A stretch of 64,000 bases of DNA from positions 50,121 to 114,120 of the forward strand of contig NZ_PYVZ01000015.1 of the NCBI RefSeq assembly GCF_003056405.1, in the 5' to 3' direction. Each line of letters begins with the position of its first letter. Position 1 is the first letter of the stretch. Below, one piece after another: positions 61,009 through 64,000 of this stretch. The DNA is from Devosia indica (lineage in GTDB: Bacteria; Pseudomonadota; Alphaproteobacteria; Rhizobiales; Devosiaceae). The notes under the pieces are model-generated. The model was given only the letters and a program-made list of their open reading frames with translations. It had not been told where the DNA came from and did no database searches. Position numbers and translations under genes: made by a program.

Positions 61009-62046
61009 GTCAGCGTCTTGCTTGGAAATATACAACCGTCCGAGATCCGCCATCTCGGTCATCCTATCTCGCGCCCAGTAGATAAGCGATGTGGTGGGAG
61101 GGCTTCGCATCTCAACGGGGTGGAAGAGATGCGGCAGCTGCACGTCCACGTCATCGACGGTTGAGTGCCATCCGGACGCAATGAAAAATCGATTCAAGCT
61201 GGCCGCTGTGGAGTAATAGTCGCAGAAATCAACATCGAGCGATCTGCCCCGTTCTTCGATAAAGGCGACTGCGGCGGGCATTGCACTTTCGTCGCCTACA
61301 CAGTCCAATACATGAAGGACCTTTATGGTACCGAGCCCGTCTTCGGTACGTGTAACGACGAGTGCCTCTCCCCCGCCAGAACGTACAGAGAAAACATCGT
61401 ACTTGAACCTGGGATGGTTGCGGTATCGCCACTCAAGATATCTTGGGCCTCTGTCGAACATGTTCAATGACTTGGTGAGCCGGACGAATAGTTCGGGACT
61501 GACCTCGCCACTGACCTGGTAAGGAGGCGCATCTGGACCCGAAATGCGCTGCAACTTTCTCCCGACCGGTGTGATTTCTCCTACGCGAGCGGAGTTGTCT
61601 AGGTTTAGAATTTTGACGTATCGAGGTATCGCCCTCAAATACCGAAATCCTGATCGCAGATAAATTGGCAACGCCTGGGCGGATATACCCATCCCGATGA
61701 GGGCGTCGTATCGCTCCATGACTGCCGAGAGAATCTTCGCTCCCGCACCCGAGTTTCGATAGTTTTCTGCAACAACCCATGTAGTGAGTTCGGCCCCATT
61801 TAGGGCGCTCTCAGAGAGATAGAATGGTCTGGGCGTGAGGCCCATGACGCCGGCGATACGGTTCTCACCTTGATCAAAGGCAATGATGCTGTGATTTGCC
61901 CCCGTATCGGGCGCCAAGGCAAATTGCCAGTGGGCGAAGGCGTGGTCCGCCAGGGATATTCGTCGCGGCCAATGATGCTCGAAAAAAAGCTCTACGCGGC
62001 TTTCGGTGACTCCAACCTCTGAAGGAGTGCCAACTTTGATCGCCAT
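60985..62046 (-). CDS. GNAT-family N-acetyltransferase
   Basis: 353 residues. The acetyl-CoA-binding pattern is visible in ELTTWVVAENYRNSGAGAKI (R-x-x-G-x-G/A, residues ~88-105); later parts (FDRGPRYLEWRYRNHPRFKY, FFIASGWHSTVDDVDVQLPH) suggest a second, less conserved domain. It follows the NodB-type gene directly (shared base at 62046) and converges with the 59740 transferase. Likely acts on an amino sugar of a surface glycan, with the deacetylase (inference). Confidence 0.8.
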   Translation of the reverse strand: MAIKVGTPSEVGVTESRVELFFEHHWPRRISLADHAFAHWQFALAPDTGANHSIIAFDQGENRIAGVMGLTPRPFYLSESALNGAELTTWVVAENYRNSGAGAKILSAVMERYDALIGMGISAQALPIYLRSGFRYLRAIPRYVKILNLDNSARVGEITPVGRKLQRISGPDAPPYQVSGEVSPELFVRLTKSLNMFDRGPRYLEWRYRNHPRFKYDVFSVRSGGGEALVVTRTEDGLGTIKVLHVLDCVGDESAMPAAVAFIEERGRSLDVDFCDYYSTAASLNRFFIASGWHSTVDDVDVQLPHLFHPVEMRSPPTTSLIYWARDRMTEMADLGRLYISKQDADLDRPMPL

Positions 62047-62987
62047 CAGCGCATGCCCATTTCAATCGCAATATTGCTGTGGTCCTGCCTTGGCAGGCAT
62101 AAGGGATCATCGACCAGTTTCATGCTCGACACGAAGCCCATCTTTACGTCCATGTTTCTCAACACGACGAGCGTTTCCTCATTGTATGAGCCGCACGGGT
62201 GACTCATGGTGTCAGGTGTGACCCCAAGTGCCTTTTGCAGATGCGTAAGGTTCTTCTCATACTCGGCGCGTTGTTCGTCTGTGGGCAGGTCGGCTATTGA
62301 TGTCGGGTGTGTGTAGGAATGCAAGCCGATTTCGTGGCCGGACTCGTAGAGCTGCTTTAGATGGTGCTGCTTCATCCATAGAGCTTCTCCCGCCTTACTT
62401 CGCGAGTACGATGGATCGCCCTCTATCATTTGATCCATCGCTTCGAAGTACCCGGAAGGCCCCAATATTCTGTCTCTCAGGTACCGGAACAACCGGTCGG
62501 TGTCAGAGTAAAAGCCAAACTCTTTCAGATAGCTGAGGTTGGCAAACTCTGATCTAGCAGCATGATACTGATCCCGATGGACGGAACATGAGAGGCTTCT
62601 AAAAAACGCTTCGTAGAACGCGTCAACGTCCTGAAACCGGGTGGTCCTGTAATGGCGATATATTTCTAGCCGATCCGCGCGGCCTTCAAAGACGCCGGAA
62701 TACACAAACCAAAACGCTTGCAAGCCAAGGTCATCAAGTACCGGCTTCGCGATCTCATATTGGCAGAGCAACGCATCATCAAACGTGATGCATAGGTCTC
62801 CTGGTGCCAGACGCCCGGACCGAGCCTTCTGTTTCCAAGTCTCCGGGGACAGAATTCTCTGCAGGCCGGCATACCTCAACATGTCGGAAAACTGATCGGC
62901 CGTAATCGCACCTTGTCCGGCGGGGTGCTTGGCGTCCGTAAAATGGTGAAACATCAGTCCGTGAGGCACGTTCGCGCGTCCGTACAT
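62046..62987 (-). CDS. Polysaccharide deacetylase (NodB/CE4 family)
   Basis: 313 residues. CE4 motifs: the catalytic base/metal Asp pair in CITFDDALL (Asp70, Asp71), the metal His pair in GLHSYTHPTS (His223, His227), and SHPCGSYNEETL where the usual Arg-containing motif 3 stands. No signal peptide, so it is predicted cytoplasmic, like sugar-cluster deacetylases that act on a precursor. Insert of ~140 residues between motifs 1 and 2 makes it longer than minimal NodB. Co-transcribed with the GNAT gene. Confidence 0.88.
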   Translation of the reverse strand: MYGRANVPHGLMFHHFTDAKHPAGQGAITADQFSDMLRYAGLQRILSPETWKQKARSGRLAPGDLCITFDDALLCQYEIAKPVLDDLGLQAFWFVYSGVFEGRADRLEIYRHYRTTRFQDVDAFYEAFFRSLSCSVHRDQYHAARSEFANLSYLKEFGFYSDTDRLFRYLRDRILGPSGYFEAMDQMIEGDPSYSRSKAGEALWMKQHHLKQLYESGHEIGLHSYTHPTSIADLPTDEQRAEYEKNLTHLQKALGVTPDTMSHPCGSYNEETLVVLRNMDVKMGFVSSMKLVDDPLCLPRQDHSNIAIEMGMR

Positions 62988-63025
62988 CGGATATCTACCC
63001 CTAGTTCCGCCTAACGCTCTGGTGG

Positions 63026-63259
63026 CTAATGCTTCTCAACTTCGCCCAGGAAAACCTGCAGGTGCAACATCAACATGGTCGCTCCTTGTCGGTTTAGCAG
63101 AAAGCCGAGCTTTCCGTCGTCAGTTTCGAGAGTCAGCAAACCAACGTCGCTCGAAACCTCAGCAATTTCCGATTCATAGATTCGTGGAGGGGTGGTCGGG
63201 GATAGTCTCTTGCGCCGGTTCAATACGATGCCTTTCTCTGGCTTGGTCATGACCTTCAA
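63026..63259 (-). CDS. Small hypothetical protein
   Basis: 77 residues: MKVMTKPEKGIVLNRRKRLS, then SDVGLLTLETDDGKLGFLLN and GATMLMLHLQVFLGEVEKH. Soluble, mixed alpha/beta; codon pattern looks coding and the end shows a helix suitable for dimerisation. No family known. It is upstream (38 bp) of the NodB-type gene on the same strand. Confidence 0.5.
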   Translation of the reverse strand: MKVMTKPEKGIVLNRRKRLSPTTPPRIYESEIAEVSSDVGLLTLETDDGKLGFLLNRQGATMLMLHLQVFLGEVEKH

Positions 63260-63303
63260 TTAACCCTGCTCCAGCGGCCGCCATAGATCGGCGTGATAGC
63301 TAA

Positions 63304-63402
63304 AGAGCGCCAGCACCCATACCGAAACAGTTTGGGTTCTCCATTCTGGCCTCATACTACCACGTTGACCTAGTCGTCTATATCGCCGGATATTGGCGCT
63401 AA
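63304..63402 (+). pseudogene. C-terminal fragment of a paralogue of the exported protein at 59100
   Basis: In frame to TAA 63400-63402 it reads FGFSILASYYHVDLVVYIAGYWR (in two pieces: FGFSILASYY, HVDLVVYIAGYWR), matching RSVSIIGNYM and QIDLITYVAGYWR at the end of the 59100 protein. An in-frame TAA stands at 63301, so only ~32 codons remain. Confidence 0.6.
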
Positions 63403-63578
63403 TCACGCGCTGCTCGACACTCTTCAGTCGCCGTTGGCGCAAACATCTCATTGAAGCCGCCCGCTCGGTTCTTGCATTCTGGCGGCATGGGTTCAATCGT
63501 GGCAATGATCGCTGCGGACGCTGTGACAATAACCGCAGCAAGACCGAGTACGGAAGCAGTGTATTTCATCGCGAACAT
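63399..63578 (-). CDS. 59-residue small exported or membrane protein
   Basis: Reads MFAMKYTASVLGLAAVIVTA, SAAIIATIEPMPPECKNRAG, then GFNEMFAPTATEECRAARD. The N-terminal hydrophobic stretch (residues 7-27) is a signal peptide or anchor, and two Cys follow. GGAG lies 6 bp before ATG 63578. It overlaps the paralogue fragment by 4 bp on the other strand. No family known. Confidence 0.5.
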   Translation of the reverse strand: MFAMKYTASVLGLAAVIVTASAAIIATIEPMPPECKNRAGGFNEMFAPTATEECRAARD

Positions 63579-63648
63579 CTAATTCTCCAGTGCGGCGGCG
63601 AAGCCAGTCGTAAACCGAGCGCAGCGCCAGATCAAAGGAAGTTGCTTG

Positions 63649-63918
63649 ATGCTTAGCGGATACAACGTCCACATAACCGACACCTCGACTGGTGAGACGC
63701 GCGCGTACCATCGAGATGAACCGTGGGACGAGGCGAGTAAGTTTCTATGGTCTGACGGGCAGAACGGCTGCGATTGCAATCGCGGCTCATTCTTCGCGTG
63801 GGCTGACGGTGAGTCCGCGCCCGACCCTAGAGTCGCATGTGATGGAAACAGGTTTCACGTCCGCGTCACCGACGTAAGCCTCCGTTGGTGGCCGTCTTGG
63901 CTTGAGCGGTCAGTCTGA
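63649..63918 (+). CDS. Small conserved (phage/accessory-type) hypothetical protein
   Basis: 89 residues from ATG 63649 (AAAGGAAG upstream). GYNVHITDTSTGETRAYHRD, EPWDEASKFLWSDGQNGCDC and NRGSFFAWADGE, ending with RFHVRVTDVSLRWW, fit a small conserved family common in phages and accessory regions, with a CDC motif; I cannot name it. No signal peptide. Last complete gene of the window. Confidence 0.65.
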   Translation: MLSGYNVHITDTSTGETRAYHRDEPWDEASKFLWSDGQNGCDCNRGSFFAWADGESAPDPRVACDGNRFHVRVTDVSLRWWPSWLERSV

Positions 63919-63933
63919 TAGCTGACTGTCGCT

Positions 63934-64000
63934 ATGGATATCCTTACAGACAGAAGCCGTGTTGAGCGGCTTGAGATTGTGGACACGGGGCGGCGGCGCC
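63934..64000 (+). CDS. tnpA: IS66-type accessory protein TnpA (partial, cut by window end)
   Basis: ATG 63934: MDILTDRSRVERLEIVDTGR followed by RRR, the usual N-terminus of one IS66 TnpA subgroup. Open to base 64000. A degenerate copy of the same start is at 41037. The element's left end should lie between 63918 and 63934, or the preceding gene has been interrupted. Confidence 0.6.
   Translation, partial: MDILTDRSRVERLEIVDTGRRR

Noticed and set aside
1..64000. tRNA or rRNA genes
   Set aside because: No T-loop/anticodon pattern or rRNA-like stretch was recognised on either strand; a tRNA scan would be decisive.

Overview
The window looks like a chromosomal or megaplasmid stretch from an alphaproteobacterium, most likely Hyphomicrobiales (Devosia/Pelagibacterium-like). 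Grounds are high GC, Shine-Dalgarno starts, a LacI-led sugar ABC operon, and the IS66, IS3, IS5 and IS630 families present. Genus is inference only; no rRNA or tRNA gene was found.

Layout. (1) 1-3.2 kb, minus strand: sugar ABC importer operon (lacI-type regulator, binding protein, permease cut by the window edge) with operator-like palindromes upstream. (2) 3.5-9.3 kb, plus: three overlapping genes ending in a very large exported CHAT-domain (caspase-like) protein with peptidoglycan-binding and PAN domains. (3) 9.9-13.2 kb, plus: GIY-YIG/DUF4357 protein, soluble FtsH-like AAA-M41 protease and a small protein, preceded by perfect palindromes. (4) 13.2-15.4 kb: a gene remnant and a polytopic membrane protein. 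(5) 15.7-31.2 kb, plus: surface-polysaccharide locus with every step from UDP-GlcNAc to a CMP-legionaminic-acid-type nonulosonate, plus the amidotransferase/HisH/HisF set expected to make an acetamidino derivative, an initiating sugar transferase, a MurJ/Wzx-type flippase, asparagine synthase and a frameshifted transferase-like gene. (6) 31.2-36.9 kb: nested insertion sequences. An IS3-family element is interrupted by an IS66 element (8-bp duplication) and an IS5-like element (4-bp duplication), and it abuts a broken IS630 gene. (7) 36.9-41.2 kb: mobilisation module (MobV-type relaxase, DUF927 ATPase) with a decameric repeat array upstream of the relaxase. (8) 41.2-55.0 kb: a divergent locus of exported caspase-like (C14) proteins. 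Minus strand: DUF4384 protein, OmpA-type protein, two caspase-DUF4384 proteins. Plus strand: two small genes, then two giant paralogues with peptidoglycan-binding, WD40-like, Ig-like, C14 and SH3-like parts. (9) 55.1-57.4 kb, minus: plasmid-type operon (small DNA-binding-like protein, ParA/StbB-like NTPase, small protein) and a 40-residue gene with a strong RBS and terminator. (10) 57.5-64 kb: hypothetical genes, a second copy of the transferase-like family, a GNAT acetyltransferase and a NodB deacetylase, small accessory genes, and the start of another IS66-type tnpA at the edge.

The best candidate for an undescribed system is the exported caspase locus at 41.2-55.0 kb, carried between two plasmid/ICE-like modules. 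Its giant paralogues have intact His/Cys dyads and, inside the peptidase domain, a perfect EF-hand-type calcium loop. The exported CHAT operon at 3.5-9.3 kb looks like a related design.
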